Source of the DNA: an uncultured Prochlorococcus sp.
GTDB lineage: Bacteria > Cyanobacteriota > Cyanobacteriia > PCC-6307 > Cyanobiaceae
Length of the DNA stretch: 64,000 bases
Reading direction: 5' to 3'
Assembly: GCA_902625845.1 (NCBI GenBank)
Contig: CACOCT010000001.1
Coordinates: 83,325-147,324, forward strand
In this document: one piece after another, positions 25,967 through 35,534 of the stretch
Layout of the letters: each line of letters begins with the position of its first letter
How positions within the stretch are numbered: the first letter of the stretch is position 1
Translations under genes and position numbers: made by a program
The notes under the pieces: generated by a model
What the model was told of the DNA's origin: nothing
What the model saw: the letters and a program-made list of their open reading frames with translations, nothing else
Databases searched by the model: none

Positions 25967-27709
25967 ATGGTAAATATTCATCAACCTTTTCATCTCAAAT
26001 ATAGACCAATAAATTTTGATGAACTTATAGGACAAGAGGTAATTTCATTAACTTTAAAACAAGCTTTAATTACGAATAAGATTGCTCCAGCTTATCTATT
26101 TTGTGGCCCTAGAGGTACGGGTAAAACATCTAGTGCAAGAATTTTTGCTAAATCATTAAATTGCCAAAAATATACCAAGCCAAGTCAATATCCATGTAAC
26201 GTATGCGAATTATGTAAAAATATTAATATTGGAATTGCTTTAGACATAATCGAAATTGATGCTGCATCAAATACTGGAGTTGAGAATATAAGAGAAATTA
26301 TAGAACGAGCAAATTTTGCACCCACTCAAGCCAGGTGGAAGGTTTATGTAATCGATGAATGTCATATGCTTTCTACAGCGGCTTCTAACGCTTTATTAAA
26401 AACCATAGAAGAACCTCCTGAAAGAGTTGTTTTTATACTTGCAACCACAAATCCTGAAAGAGTACTAAAAACCATTCAAAGTAGATGTCAAAAATTTAAC
26501 TTTAAAAGAATCAATTCAGAACATATTTATAAACATCTTTTGGAAATTTCAAATAAAGAATTAATCAATTTTGAAGATGATGGTTTAAGACTTATTGCTA
26601 AAAGATCAAATGGTGGGATGAGAGATGCTCAGCGACTATTGGACCAATTAAGTTTACTTCCAAATGGTATTACTAAAAAAAATGTTGAAGAATTGCTTGG
26701 AGAAGTTTCTGAAACTGATCTTTTAGATTTAATTAACTCATTAATAAAAAATATTCCAGACTCTTTAATCAAATCTTGTATTAATTTATATGATTCAGGT
26801 AATGAACCCATTTCTATTTTGGAAGGTATTTTAAATATCACTAGAGATTTATTACTTAAAACCGTAGATAATAATTATTCTGATCTATTCTATACCTCAA
26901 AAGAATTTCAACCTGAGTTAGAAAGGATTTCTAAATTAATAAACAAATCTAAAATAATTGAATGGCATCATTATCTTAAAAATCTTGAATATCAGATCAA
27001 AAATAGTAGCCAACCACGATTATGGCTCGAAATTCATTTAACGAGTCTACTAAAGATAAAGGATCAACCTTCAATAAAAAATACAAAAATTGTTCGTAAT
27101 GAAAGCATCAATGAAGATAAAAACATTATTTCTAAAAAAGAAAATTTTAAACCTATTGTTCAAAAAGAAAAAATTGCTTTTCATGATCATGATCAAGAGA
27201 TCAATAAAAATGATAAAAATCTCGACAATGAATCAATTAATTTAAAAGAAAAATGGTCCTTAATACTTTCAAAAATAGAATTACCATCCACAAGGATGCT
27301 TCTATCTCAGCAAGCTGAACTTGTAGGCATTCAACCTAACATAGTAGAAATAGACTTAGCTCCAAATTGGGAAAATATGATTAAAAGCAGAGCAGCAGTT
27401 ATTGAAGATTCAGTAAAAAAAATATTTGGTGAACATATGACTATAATTTTTAAATCAAAAACAAATAATATAAATTCAATTAATAATAAAAATCAAAAAT
27501 TTGATCAAGAAAATGATACTCACAAAAAAATTATAAATTCTAGTCAGCTAAAAAATGTACAACAAAAAAATAATAATTTAAAAGTGACAGATTCAAAAAT
27601 AATAAGTCAAGAGGGATTACCTGAAAATACTTTAGATATAGAAAAAAACAGTTCAAAAAATTTAGCAGATTTTTTTAATGGACAAATTGTTGATACTGAT
27701 AAAGATTAA
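25967..27709 (+). CDS. dnaX: DNA polymerase III gamma/tau subunit
   Basis: Clamp-loader ATPase and organiser of the replicase. The N-terminal AAA+ domain has Walker A GPRGTGKT at 47-54, a four-Cys zinc module (CQKY, then CNVCELC), DECHMLS as Walker B and the sensor SRCQKFNF. Domain III follows to about residue 360. The rest is a Lys/Asn/Glu-rich linker with a short tau-like C-terminal segment around WSLILSKIELPSTRMLLSQQ. The linker's composition follows the AT-rich genome and no frameshift signal for gamma production is obvious. It ends one base before the convergent glycosyltransferase gene. Confidence 0.95.
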   Translation: MVNIHQPFHLKYRPINFDELIGQEVISLTLKQALITNKIAPAYLFCGPRGTGKTSSARIFAKSLNCQKYTKPSQYPCNVCELCKNINIGIALDIIEIDAASNTGVENIREIIERANFAPTQARWKVYVIDECHMLSTAASNALLKTIEEPPERVVFILATTNPERVLKTIQSRCQKFNFKRINSEHIYKHLLEISNKELINFEDDGLRLIAKRSNGGMRDAQRLLDQLSLLPNGITKKNVEELLGEVSETDLLDLINSLIKNIPDSLIKSCINLYDSGNEPISILEGILNITRDLLLKTVDNNYSDLFYTSKEFQPELERISKLINKSKIIEWHHYLKNLEYQIKNSSQPRLWLEIHLTSLLKIKDQPSIKNTKIVRNESINEDKNIISKKENFKPIVQKEKIAFHDHDQEINKNDKNLDNESINLKEKWSLILSKIELPSTRMLLSQQAELVGIQPNIVEIDLAPNWENMIKSRAAVIEDSVKKIFGEHMTIIFKSKTNNINSINNKNQKFDQENDTHKKIINSSQLKNVQQKNNNLKVTDSKIISQEGLPENTLDIEKNSSKNLADFFNGQIVDTDKD

Positions 27710-29032
27710 TTAGCCTAAATGAGTTGTTTTTTTCCAAATTATTTTCTTAGGGAAAATCGACATTTTTAGAGTAACCAGAGGAATAATAATAAACCAATGT
27801 GATAAATAAAATAGATATAAAATTATTTTAATTAAGTTGTTTGGCAATACAGGTCCTTCATGTTTTTTATGGCATCCAAGCCAAGAGGCACTAGCTGAAA
27901 GAGTGAATGCTGTCATTGAGACAGGCCAATATATAGATGATTTAAAAAATAAGAGGCAAACAATTAAATCTACTAAAGCAATTATCGGTAATGCATATTG
28001 CAAAATAAAAAAATAAGTTAAATCAAACTTCTGAATAAATGTTAATTTACTAAATATTAAATTTCTTCCATAGTCAAAAAATCTTTGTAAGCCTCCCTCT
28101 GCCCATCTTTGCCTTTGCCTAAATAAGGCGAAAATATCTTCAACTGCCTCTTCCATTACTGGGGGATCCCAAAAAATACCAATTTTAGATTGTGATAGTA
28201 TTAATCTCAAACTTAGATCTAAATCATCTGTTACAGTATTCTCATTAAAGGAACCACAACTTAGTAAGATATCCTTTCTTACTAATTGTCCATTACCTCT
28301 TAATTCAGAAATACCTGCAGAATATAATCTGCCTACTTGAAAATAAGCATCCATAGCCATTTCAATACCTTGGCAAGAAGTTAAAAAATTTTTACTTGTA
28401 TTAATTACTGATTTTCTTAATTGAACAGCAGACCAATCACCATTTTGAGCAAAACCTAGAACTCTATGGAGCGTATCATTTTTTAATTGTGCATCTGCAT
28501 CTAAGATAAATACCCATTCGCCAGAAATAAATTTCAAAGCATGATTTAATGCTCCTGATTTTCCTCCACCAGCATTTTTAGATCTACTTATAATATTTAA
28601 TTTTTCATATTTTTGAGATAATTTTTTTAAAATAATTGGAGTATTATCTACACTCCCATCATCAATAATGTGTATTTTTAATTTTTCAGATGGATAATCC
28701 AAATTAAATAATCTTTCAACGAGCCGAGCAATAACGTTTTGCTCATCTCGTGCTGCTACAAGAATATCTAAAGTCGGAATATTTTTTATTAATTTTTGAT
28801 TATAAATATTATTATCAGTAACTTTCATATTTTTTGACAGAACCCAAATCCCATAGACCAAAACGACTAATGATGTTGCGTAGATTATAAGAATAGGAGG
28901 TTTTTTACTAAAAAAATGAGGATATATCCCTATAGCAATACATGAAACTAAAAAGATGAAAGATTTTAATCTACGATTTTTAGAAAAACTATTTTCAAAA
29001 TTTTCTTGATTTAAGATACTTTTACTTTTCAT
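27710..29032 (-). CDS. family 2 glycosyltransferase, membrane-bound
   Basis: Processive-type GT2: two N-terminal TM segments (about 24-42 and 50-66), then the catalytic domain with ILVAARDEQNVIARLVERLF, IIDDGSVDNTP, the metal-binding ILDADAQLKND, TDDLDLS, and RQRQRWAEGG, the Q-x-x-R-W motif of cellulose/hyaluronan-synthase-like enzymes. Three further TM segments fill the C-terminal quarter. It probably makes or extends a polysaccharide or glycolipid at the cytoplasmic membrane; the sugar cannot be told. It starts 4 bp after the end of the SpoIID-like gene, so the two should be co-expressed and may both act on the cell wall or envelope. Confidence 0.88.
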   Translation of the reverse strand: MKSKSILNQENFENSFSKNRRLKSFIFLVSCIAIGIYPHFFSKKPPILIIYATSLVVLVYGIWVLSKNMKVTDNNIYNQKLIKNIPTLDILVAARDEQNVIARLVERLFNLDYPSEKLKIHIIDDGSVDNTPIILKKLSQKYEKLNIISRSKNAGGGKSGALNHALKFISGEWVFILDADAQLKNDTLHRVLGFAQNGDWSAVQLRKSVINTSKNFLTSCQGIEMAMDAYFQVGRLYSAGISELRGNGQLVRKDILLSCGSFNENTVTDDLDLSLRLILSQSKIGIFWDPPVMEEAVEDIFALFRQRQRWAEGGLQRFFDYGRNLIFSKLTFIQKFDLTYFFILQYALPIIALVDLIVCLLFFKSSIYWPVSMTAFTLSASASWLGCHKKHEGPVLPNNLIKIILYLFYLSHWFIIIPLVTLKMSIFPKKIIWKKTTHLG

Positions 29033-29036
29033 AGTT

Positions 29037-30560
29037 TTATTTTACTAGATTCATAAAATCTAAAATTTTTGTTTTCTTATAGTATTGCTTTAAAATTTTT
29101 TTATAAGAGTAACCAATTTTAGCCATTTCAATTGCTCCAGATTGAGATAAACCTACACCATGGCCAAAACCACCACCAGTAAAAACCCATAAATTATCAT
29201 TTATTTTATCAATTATAAATAAATTACTTGGCAGAAAATTTAAAGATTTTCTTATATCATCCTTAACTAAAGTAATTTTCTGAATTGGATTGCCATGACT
29301 AATTTCTAATTTGCTAACTCTTCCACTAGTTCCTCTGTTAATAATTTTTAAATCAAGAATTTCTGAATTTTTATTTACCAAATCATTTTTTTGCAATAAA
29401 TTAAAAATTTCTTTAGCAGAAACTTTTCGTTCCCATCTAAAAAGATGATGATCTTTACCAAAAAAAATATTTTTATCACTTTGCAAAAAATTTTTTAATT
29501 CTTCTCTACTTTTGATTGAGGGATATAAATTTTTTCTTCCAAAATTTATCAAATCAAAGTCAGACGTTAAATACGGATAATCACTAATTTTCCACGATTC
29601 GCTAGCAGATGCTGAGATTCCACCATTGGAGGCATGATAAAAAGCATTAATTGGTTTACCTTTAAAAACTAAAACTTTATTTTGGGTATCTAAAATTGCT
29701 TTTTCAATATTTTCGTTAGTAATTGAAGGTTTATAAACTTGACATTGAGTTGTCACACATAAGTGAAATTTATCTGCTTTAAATCTATTTGAATTATAAA
29801 TTGCCCAAGTCCTAGCAATTACAGCTTGAGCTTTTAAAGCTTCCAATGGTGAATTAGCACCAATTTCATAAGGTAAAACTCCTTTTAAATATTCTTTAAA
29901 TGATAGCTTTTGAACAAGAGTCCATGTCCCATAAGAGTCTTTAATCAAATAAAAATTTTTTCCATAATTGACATTATTGATTTTAATTACATCATCAGAT
30001 GTAACAGAAATTGGTCCATCAAGTTTCTGAAATGTATATTTATTTATGAGGAAAGGAATGATTTCATAATTAATATTTCTTCGCCTAATTTTAAAATTTT
30101 GATTAACTTTATCTCTATTTTCAATAGGCAACCATATTTCCCAATGACTTGGCATTGTAATTAAAGGTTTTAATCCTTTTTTTAACAAAATTTCAGATTG
30201 TTTTTTTGCTGATTCAAAACTAGAAAAAGGTTGAGATACTAATTTTTTTATAGTATATGGTTTTTCTAAAGGTACTTTTTTAAATACAATTTTTACTTGT
30301 TTAGATTGATGTTGTAATCCATTTGCCGATTCCACTCTTAGAAATTGATCATCAGCTTGAAGAATTAAAGTGTCTTCATTAATTTTATTTTTTCCTAAAT
30401 ATTGTTTTAAGCCTATTAAAAAATTTCCTTTCTTAATTTCTTTTTCAAGATTAATATCAATAATCTGTTCAGCATAAATTGAATTATTTTTAAAGCTGAA
30501 GTTTAAAAAAAAAGTTAGGCTTATGAAAAATACATAAATAGGTTTGTAAAAATATTTCAT
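29037..30560 (-). CDS. SpoIID/LytB-domain exported protein
   Basis: This 507-aa protein has an N-terminal hydrophobic signal (about residues 8-30, VFFISLTFFLNFSF then a polar YAEQ). The C-terminal half carries the SpoIID domain: YLKGVLPYEIGANSPLEALKAQAVIARTWA, CVTTQCQVY, and the terminal WVFTGGGFGHGVGLSQSGAIEMA. In Bacillus SpoIID is a lytic transglycosylase of peptidoglycan. In cyanobacteria the family is widespread and its substrate is presumed to be peptidoglycan. The conserved Glu lies in LPYEIG. It is translated just ahead of the glycosyltransferase at 27710 and is divergent from rpmI. Confidence 0.88.
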   Translation of the reverse strand: MKYFYKPIYVFFISLTFFLNFSFKNNSIYAEQIIDINLEKEIKKGNFLIGLKQYLGKNKINEDTLILQADDQFLRVESANGLQHQSKQVKIVFKKVPLEKPYTIKKLVSQPFSSFESAKKQSEILLKKGLKPLITMPSHWEIWLPIENRDKVNQNFKIRRRNINYEIIPFLINKYTFQKLDGPISVTSDDVIKINNVNYGKNFYLIKDSYGTWTLVQKLSFKEYLKGVLPYEIGANSPLEALKAQAVIARTWAIYNSNRFKADKFHLCVTTQCQVYKPSITNENIEKAILDTQNKVLVFKGKPINAFYHASNGGISASASESWKISDYPYLTSDFDLINFGRKNLYPSIKSREELKNFLQSDKNIFFGKDHHLFRWERKVSAKEIFNLLQKNDLVNKNSEILDLKIINRGTSGRVSKLEISHGNPIQKITLVKDDIRKSLNFLPSNLFIIDKINDNLWVFTGGGFGHGVGLSQSGAIEMAKIGYSYKKILKQYYKKTKILDFMNLVK

Positions 30561-30601
30561 AGTTCTTTGCTTACTTTAAAAATTTATATTGTAATTTGGG
30601 G

Positions 30602-30628
30602 GCATTTGATTTGCATCAATGCATTTTT
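30602..30628 (+). other. hairpin with T run upstream of rpmI
   Basis: GCATTTGAT (30602-30610) pairs, with one bulge, to ATCAATGC (30615-30622) around TTGC and is followed by ATTTTT. It lies 39 bp before the rpmI start in the divergent region with spoIID. It could be a leader terminator for the rpmI-rplT unit or chance in AT-rich DNA. Confidence 0.35.
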
Positions 30629-30666
30629 AGGTTTAGATTAATAAACTAATAGTAAAAAGATTCCAA

Positions 30667-30864
30667 ATGTCAAAGTTGAAGACGCGTAAATCAGCAGCAA
30701 AAAGATTTAAAGCAACAGCTTCTGGTAAATTCATGAGAAGAAGAGCGTTTCATAATCATTTACTTGATCATAAAAGTTCAAAATTAAAAAGACATCTTTC
30801 TACAAAAGCAGTGGTTGATGAAAGAGACGCTGATAATGTAAAATTAATGATCCCTTACGCTTAA
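30667..30864 (+). CDS. rpmI: 50S ribosomal protein L35
   Basis: This 65-aa basic protein has the standard L35 features: [38 protein letters not shown] and a short end with [17 protein letters not shown]35 binds 23S rRNA in the large subunit. rplT follows 22 bp later, the usual bacterial pairing. infC, often in front, is absent here and the upstream neighbour is divergent, so the unit has its own promoter in the 106-bp gap. Confidence 0.98.
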   Translation: MSKLKTRKSAAKRFKATASGKFMRRRAFHNHLLDHKSSKLKRHLSTKAVVDERDADNVKLMIPYA

Positions 30865-30886
30865 TTTTAAATAAAATAAGAAAATC

Positions 30887-31234
30887 ATGGCAAGAGTTAA
30901 AAGAGGAAATGTAGCAAGAAAAAGAAGAAATAAAATCCTACATCTTGCTAAAGGCTTTAGAGGGGGTAATAAAAACCTCTTTAGAACAGCTAATCAAAGA
31001 GTAATGAAAGCTCTTTGCAATGCTTATCGTGATAGAAGAAGAAGAAAAAGAGATTTCAGAAGGTTATGGATTGCAAGAATAAATGCTTCAGCCAGAATTA
31101 ATGGTACTAACTACAGTAAGCTAATTAATAATCTTAAATCTTCAAATATTCTTATAAATAGAAAAATGCTTGCTCAACTAGCGCTAAACGAACCTCAATG
31201 TTTCGAAAAGATAGTCTCTTCAGCATCAGAATAA
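30887..31234 (+). CDS. rplT: 50S ribosomal protein L20
   Basis: The 115-aa L20 begins [18 protein letters not shown], with [20 protein letters not shown] and the [21 protein letters not shown] segment that contacts 23S rRNA. It is needed early in large-subunit assembly. It follows rpmI by 22 bp. A TPR protein and thiG continue on the same strand with short gaps, so the ribosomal genes and thiG are probably one transcript. Confidence 0.98.
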   Translation: MARVKRGNVARKRRNKILHLAKGFRGGNKNLFRTANQRVMKALCNAYRDRRRRKRDFRRLWIARINASARINGTNYSKLINNLKSSNILINRKMLAQLALNEPQCFEKIVSSASE

Positions 31235-31276
31235 AATATTTAATTACTATTATAAAAAAAGGATAATTAATAATTT

Positions 31277-31834
31277 ATGGTAATTTCTTCATTCCAATCA
31301 TATTTATTAATATTATTTTTTTTATTAACGATAATCGCAATTTTCGTATTTCGACAATTTTTAAAAACAAGAAATGAGGAGATAAATCTGGTTAAATATG
31401 AACAGAAAGGAATTGCATCATTAGAGACAGCCACTGAACTTTATGAATTCGGATCTATTCAAATAAAAAAAAGACTATATTCTCAAGCTACTCAAACTTT
31501 TTTAAAAGCAATGAAAAACTCGAAAGATGAGCCAGATGAAGGTAAGGCAATTATTGAAAATGCTTTAGGTTTTACATATGCTGCTCAAAAGGATTTTAAA
31601 AAAGCAATCAAACATTATAAATCGGCATTATTAACATTACCGCAGTATACAGTAGCACTTAATAATCTTGCTGCGGCGCAACAAAGTTTATTGGATTATG
31701 AACAAGCATTATTAACCTATAAAAAAGTTTTAGAGATTGATCCAAAAAATAAAACAGCAATAAAAAAAACCAAAGAATTGAATAAAAGGAATAAATATGA
31801 GCCATTTAAAGAAGTTAATAACAGAGGCTTCTAA
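31277..31834 (+). CDS. TPR-repeat membrane-anchored protein
   Basis: This 185-aa protein has an N-terminal TM anchor (about residues 6-26, [17 protein letters not shown]). About three tetratricopeptide repeats follow: [20 protein letters not shown], the [20 protein letters not shown] unit and the [19 protein letters not shown] unit ending [11 protein letters not shown]. TPRs hold partner proteins. Plant and cyanobacterial relatives with this design occur near photosystem assembly factors, but the partner here cannot be told. It sits between rplT and thiG (5 bp before thiG). Confidence 0.85.
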   Translation: MVISSFQSYLLILFFLLTIIAIFVFRQFLKTRNEEINLVKYEQKGIASLETATELYEFGSIQIKKRLYSQATQTFLKAMKNSKDEPDEGKAIIENALGFTYAAQKDFKKAIKHYKSALLTLPQYTVALNNLAAAQQSLLDYEQALLTYKKVLEIDPKNKTAIKKTKELNKRNKYEPFKEVNNRGF

Positions 31835-31839
31835 AAATC

Positions 31840-32634
31840 ATGGAGCAAAAAGATAAGTTAAAAATTGGAAGAAAGATCTTTAACAACAGATTAATGATAG
31901 GAACAGGCAAGTATCAATCGCACAAAATTATGATTAATAGTTTAGCAAGCTCTGGATCTGAAATTATTACAGTTGCTATTAGAAGAATTAAAAATATGGA
32001 TAAAGATACAAATTTACTAAAACACATCAATTGGTCAAAATATTGGATGTTACCGAATACTGCTGGTTGTAAAAATTCTGAGGAAGCAATCAGGATTGCA
32101 CTTCTTGGAAGAGAACTTGCTAAATTATCAGGCCAAGAAGATAATAATTTCATAAAATTAGAAGTAATCCCTGATATGAAATATCTTCTACCAGATCCAA
32201 TAGAGACTTTAAAAGCAGCAGAAATTCTAATTAAAAAGGATTTCACTGTTTTACCTTATATAAATTCTGATCCAATTCTTGCAAAAAGACTGGAGGAGAT
32301 AGGTTGTGCAACTGTTATGCCATTAGGTTCACCAATAGGCTCTGGTCGAGGTCTTTTAAATTCTTCAAATATCTCAATTATAATAGAAAACTCAAAAATA
32401 CCAGTAATCATAGACGCAGGCATTGGAGTTCCCAGTGAAGCGTGTCAAGCTATGGAGATGGGGGCTGATGGAGTTCTGATTAATAGTGCAATTGCATTAG
32501 CTGATAATCCTGTAAAAATGGCACAAGCGATGAATTTAGGAGTTAATGCAGGGCGTATGTCTTTCTTATCAGGGAGAATACAAAAGGCTGTTTATGCTAA
32601 TCCAAGTTCGCCTGAGGATAATATTTCAAAATAA
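31840..32634 (+). CDS. thiG: thiazole synthase
   Basis: ThiG forms the thiazole phosphate carboxylate of thiamine from deoxyxylulose 5-phosphate, dehydroglycine and ThiS thiocarboxylate. In this 264-aa TIM barrel the Schiff-base Lys106 is in FIKLEVIPD. The family blocks [33 protein letters not shown] and [21 protein letters not shown] are intact. It follows the TPR gene by 5 bp. A candidate terminator hairpin lies about 75 bp after the stop. Confidence 0.97.
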   Translation: MEQKDKLKIGRKIFNNRLMIGTGKYQSHKIMINSLASSGSEIITVAIRRIKNMDKDTNLLKHINWSKYWMLPNTAGCKNSEEAIRIALLGRELAKLSGQEDNNFIKLEVIPDMKYLLPDPIETLKAAEILIKKDFTVLPYINSDPILAKRLEEIGCATVMPLGSPIGSGRGLLNSSNISIIIENSKIPVIIDAGIGVPSEACQAMEMGADGVLINSAIALADNPVKMAQAMNLGVNAGRMSFLSGRIQKAVYANPSSPEDNISK

Positions 32635-32708
32635 TTAATATATAAAATTTGATTCAAACCTTAAGGTCAATTGTAAGTAAGTTAATTTCATTTTAATTAG
32701 TGTTTTTT

Positions 32709-32730
32709 AAAAAAGTTTTGAAACTTTTTT
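32709..32730 (+). terminator. AT-rich terminator hairpin after thiG
   Basis: AAAAAAGTTT (32709-32718) and AAACTTTTTT (32721-32730) form a 10-bp perfect inverted repeat ending in a T run. It lies between thiG and sqdB and would end the rpmI-rplT-TPR-thiG transcript. Confidence 0.6.
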
Positions 32731-32741
32731 CAATATTTATA

Positions 32742-32760
32742 CCCATAGTGATGGGTCACT
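32742..32760 (+). promoter_or_regulatory. two mutually exclusive hairpins upstream of sqdB
   Basis: CCCAT(AGTG)ATGGG at 32742-32755 and AGTGA(TGGG)TCACT at 32747-32760 share bases, so only one can form in RNA. As DNA they form overlapping dyads that could bind a regulator. They end 47 bp before the sqdB start, in the region where its promoter should be. Confidence 0.4.
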
Positions 32761-32807
32761 GTAGTAGTTTAATAATGATATTTGGAAAAATTAATCTGGA
32801 GTTTTGA

Positions 32808-34001
32808 GTGAAAGTTATTGTTCTTGGAGGAGATGGATTCTGCGGTTGGCCATGTGCAGTCAATTTATCCGAACAAAATCATGAAGTAATTATTGTTGAT
32901 AATCTGAGCCGCAGGAAAATAGATATTGATCTTGAAGTAGAGTCTCTAACGCCAATCTCATCAATAAATGAGAGATTAACAGCATGGGAAGAGACAGGAG
33001 GCAAACCAATAAAATTTATTAATATGGATATTTCTAAACAATATTTAAAGTTACTAAATATGTTAATTAATGAAAAGCCTGATTCAATTGTACATTTTGC
33101 CGAACAAAGAGCTGCTCCATATTCAATGAAATCAAGTTATACAAAGAGATATACAGTAGATAACAATGTTAATGGTACTCATAACCTTTTAGCAGCTATT
33201 GTTGAAAGCAATCTGGATATACATATAGTCCATTTAGGGACAATGGGTGTTTATGGATATGGTTCTCATAGAGGAGCTACTATCCCAGAGGGATATTTAA
33301 AAGTTGAAGTCCCCCAACCTGATGGGACTAGATTTGAAGAAGAGATACTTCATCCTGCCAGCCCAGGTAGTGTTTATCATATGACAAAAACTTTAGATCA
33401 ATTATTATTTCTCTACTACAATAAAAACGATCTTATTAGAATTACAGATTTACACCAAGGAATTGTCTGGGGGACAAATACTAAGGCCACTTTAAAAGAC
33501 CCAAGATTAACTAATAGATTCGACTATGACGGAGATTATGGAACAGTACTGAATAGATTCTTAATGCAAGCTGCTATAGGTTATCCTCTAACAGTACATG
33601 GTACAGGAGGTCAGACGAGAGCTTTTATTCATATAAAAGATTCAGTAAAATGTGTACAGCTAGCTTTAGAAAATCCTCCTAATAAAGGAGATAGAGTAAA
33701 AATATTTAACCAAATGACAGAAAGTCATCAGGTAGGTGATTTAGCAAAAAAAGTTGCGGATCTAACTGGCGCTAAAATTAATTATCTACCTAACCCAAGA
33801 AATGAGGCAGTAGAGAATGACTTAATTGTTGATAATAAATGTTTTATTGAATTGGGACTTAATCCAACGACACTTGATAATGGATTACTTGAAGAAGTAT
33901 TAGAGGTAGCTAAAAAATTTGCAAATAGATGCGATAGAAAAAGAATCCCTTGCGTTTCTGCTTGGACAAAAAATCAAGAAAAAGCTATAAAATCAGATTA
34001 A
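32808..34001 (+). CDS. sqdB: UDP-sulfoquinovose synthase
   Basis: SqdB makes UDP-sulfoquinovose from UDP-glucose and sulfite, the head-group donor for the thylakoid sulfolipid SQDG. This 397-aa short-chain dehydrogenase-like protein has the NAD loop GGDGFCGWP at 7-15, HLGTMGVYGYG around the catalytic Thr, and Tyr-x3-Lys in SVYHMTKT. The start is GTG at 32808. sqdX follows 24 bp downstream, the standard cyanobacterial pair. SQDG replaces phospholipids when phosphate is scarce. Confidence 0.97.
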   Translation: MKVIVLGGDGFCGWPCAVNLSEQNHEVIIVDNLSRRKIDIDLEVESLTPISSINERLTAWEETGGKPIKFINMDISKQYLKLLNMLINEKPDSIVHFAEQRAAPYSMKSSYTKRYTVDNNVNGTHNLLAAIVESNLDIHIVHLGTMGVYGYGSHRGATIPEGYLKVEVPQPDGTRFEEEILHPASPGSVYHMTKTLDQLLFLYYNKNDLIRITDLHQGIVWGTNTKATLKDPRLTNRFDYDGDYGTVLNRFLMQAAIGYPLTVHGTGGQTRAFIHIKDSVKCVQLALENPPNKGDRVKIFNQMTESHQVGDLAKKVADLTGAKINYLPNPRNEAVENDLIVDNKCFIELGLNPTTLDNGLLEEVLEVAKKFANRCDRKRIPCVSAWTKNQEKAIKSD

Positions 34002-34025
34002 AGATTTTGAATATTTTTTAAGAAC

Positions 34026-35156
34026 GTGAAAATTGCATTTTTTACAGAGACTTTTCTTCCCAAGGTTGATGGCATAGTTACTAGATTGACAAAAACTATT
34101 GAATATCTTGTTAAGAATGGAGATGATGTAATAGTTTTTTGCCCTGAAGGATCGCCAAATAGCTACAAAGGAGCAAAAATTGTTGGTGTAGCAGCAGTTC
34201 CTCTCCCTTTATATCCAGAATTAAAGCTTGGACTGCCTGGAGCTACTGTATCAGAAGCACTTGAAGCCTTTCAACCTGATTTAATACATGTCGTAAATCC
34301 TGCCGTATTAGGACTAGGGGGTATATGGTTAGCTAAAACAAATAATATTCCACTAATTGCCAGTTATCATACACACCTACCAAAATATCTTGAGCACTAT
34401 GGGATGGGAATGCTAGAACCTCTCTTATGGGAATTATTAAAAGCTGCTCATAATCAAGCTTTACTAAATCTTTGCACCTCAACAGCTATGGTAAATGAAT
34501 TGGAAAGTAAAGGCATTCGAAGAACTGCCTTATGGCAAAGAGGCGTTGATACTAATAGCTTTAAGCCCGAGTATAGGAATCAAACTATGAGGAAAAAATT
34601 ATTGGGGGACTATCCTGACACAGGTTCATTGCTTATTTATGTTGGAAGATTATCAGCAGAAAAACAAATTGAAAGAATCAAACCTGTGTTAGAAAAAATA
34701 CCTGAGGCTAGCTTAGCTCTTGTGGGAGATGGCCCATATAGAAATCAATTAGAAAAAATTTTTGAAAATACAAAAACAAATTTTATTGGTTATTTAGCCG
34801 GAGAAGAATTAGCTAGTGCTTATGCCTCAGGTGATATTTTTTTATTTCCATCTAGTACTGAAACATTAGGCCTTGTCTTGTTAGAAGCTATGGCGGCAGG
34901 ATGTCCTGTAATTGGAGCAAATAAAGGAGGTATTCCAGACATAATCAATGATGGTATTAACGGATGTCTATATGATCCTGATGAAGAGGACAATGGCGAA
35001 GAAAGTTTAATAGCTGCAACAAAAAAAATATTACAAGATAGTGCGAAAAAAGAAAAGATGAGAATCGCTGCTCGAACAGAAGCAGAAAAATGGGATTGGA
35101 ATCAAGCAACTATTCAGCTACAGGAATTTTACAGTAAAACTTTAAATAAAAATTAA
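34026..35156 (+). CDS. sqdX: sulfoquinovosyltransferase (SQDG synthase)
   Basis: Transfers sulfoquinovose from UDP-sulfoquinovose to diacylglycerol, the last step of SQDG synthesis, at the membrane face. The 376-aa GT4/GT-B protein has TETFLPKVDGIVTRL at the N terminus, YHTHLPKYLEHYG, the nucleotide site YVGRLSAEKQIE, and the SSTETLGLVLLEAMAAGCPVIGA signature of GT4 retaining enzymes. GTG at 34026 is the start. It works with SqdB directly upstream. Confidence 0.95.
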   Translation: MKIAFFTETFLPKVDGIVTRLTKTIEYLVKNGDDVIVFCPEGSPNSYKGAKIVGVAAVPLPLYPELKLGLPGATVSEALEAFQPDLIHVVNPAVLGLGGIWLAKTNNIPLIASYHTHLPKYLEHYGMGMLEPLLWELLKAAHNQALLNLCTSTAMVNELESKGIRRTALWQRGVDTNSFKPEYRNQTMRKKLLGDYPDTGSLLIYVGRLSAEKQIERIKPVLEKIPEASLALVGDGPYRNQLEKIFENTKTNFIGYLAGEELASAYASGDIFLFPSSTETLGLVLLEAMAAGCPVIGANKGGIPDIINDGINGCLYDPDEEDNGEESLIAATKKILQDSAKKEKMRIAARTEAEKWDWNQATIQLQEFYSKTLNKN

Positions 35157-35163
35157 TTTGTTA

Positions 35164-35403
35164 TTAAGCAACATTTGGAGGTGGAGTAGGACTATTTATT
35201 GAAGTGATAGGAAGTATTAGGGTCGCAATATGTTGATTTTTTTCTGGCCTTTTCTTTTTAGATAATCTTCTTCCAAAAGGAACTCTAATAACATTTGTTT
35301 TTTGAAGAGGAATTAGTTCTATTTCTTCATGATTGTTAAATTCTGGTAATTTCACAGAATTAATAGATAAATATTTACGATCCTTAGATGAATCCTTTTT
35401 CAT
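35164..35403 (-). CDS. conserved-looking 79-aa hypothetical protein
   Basis: Small basic soluble protein with no signal or TM segment. It has a polar, Lys-rich N terminus, a middle ELIPLQKTNVIRVPFGRRLS and a Pro-rich end ITSINSPTPPPNVA. The function is unknown. It ends 7 bp after sqdX on the opposite strand, and its ATG at 35403 is preceded by a hairpin that probably ends gcvP transcription. Lack of frame damage and a reasonable composition support it as a real gene. Confidence 0.6.
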   Translation of the reverse strand: MKKDSSKDRKYLSINSVKLPEFNNHEEIELIPLQKTNVIRVPFGRRLSKKKRPEKNQHIATLILPITSINSPTPPPNVA

Positions 35404-35456
35404 AGCTTCAAATACCCCAAAAAAATTTGATGCTTGACAATAATAATAAAAAATAA

Positions 35457-35490
35457 AGAAAAATTAGTTTAAGAAAAAATTAATTTTTCT
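35457..35490 (-). terminator. AT-only hairpin after gcvP
   Basis: AGAAAAATTA (35457-35466) and TAATTTTTCT (35481-35490) are a perfect 10-bp inverted repeat. On the minus strand a T-rich run follows. It lies 45 bp past the gcvP stop and may end the gcvH-gcvP transcript. Confidence 0.45.
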
Positions 35491-35534
35491 AATCTATTTT
35501 CAAGATATCGAAAATTAAGAAAGAAAGCCAGTCT

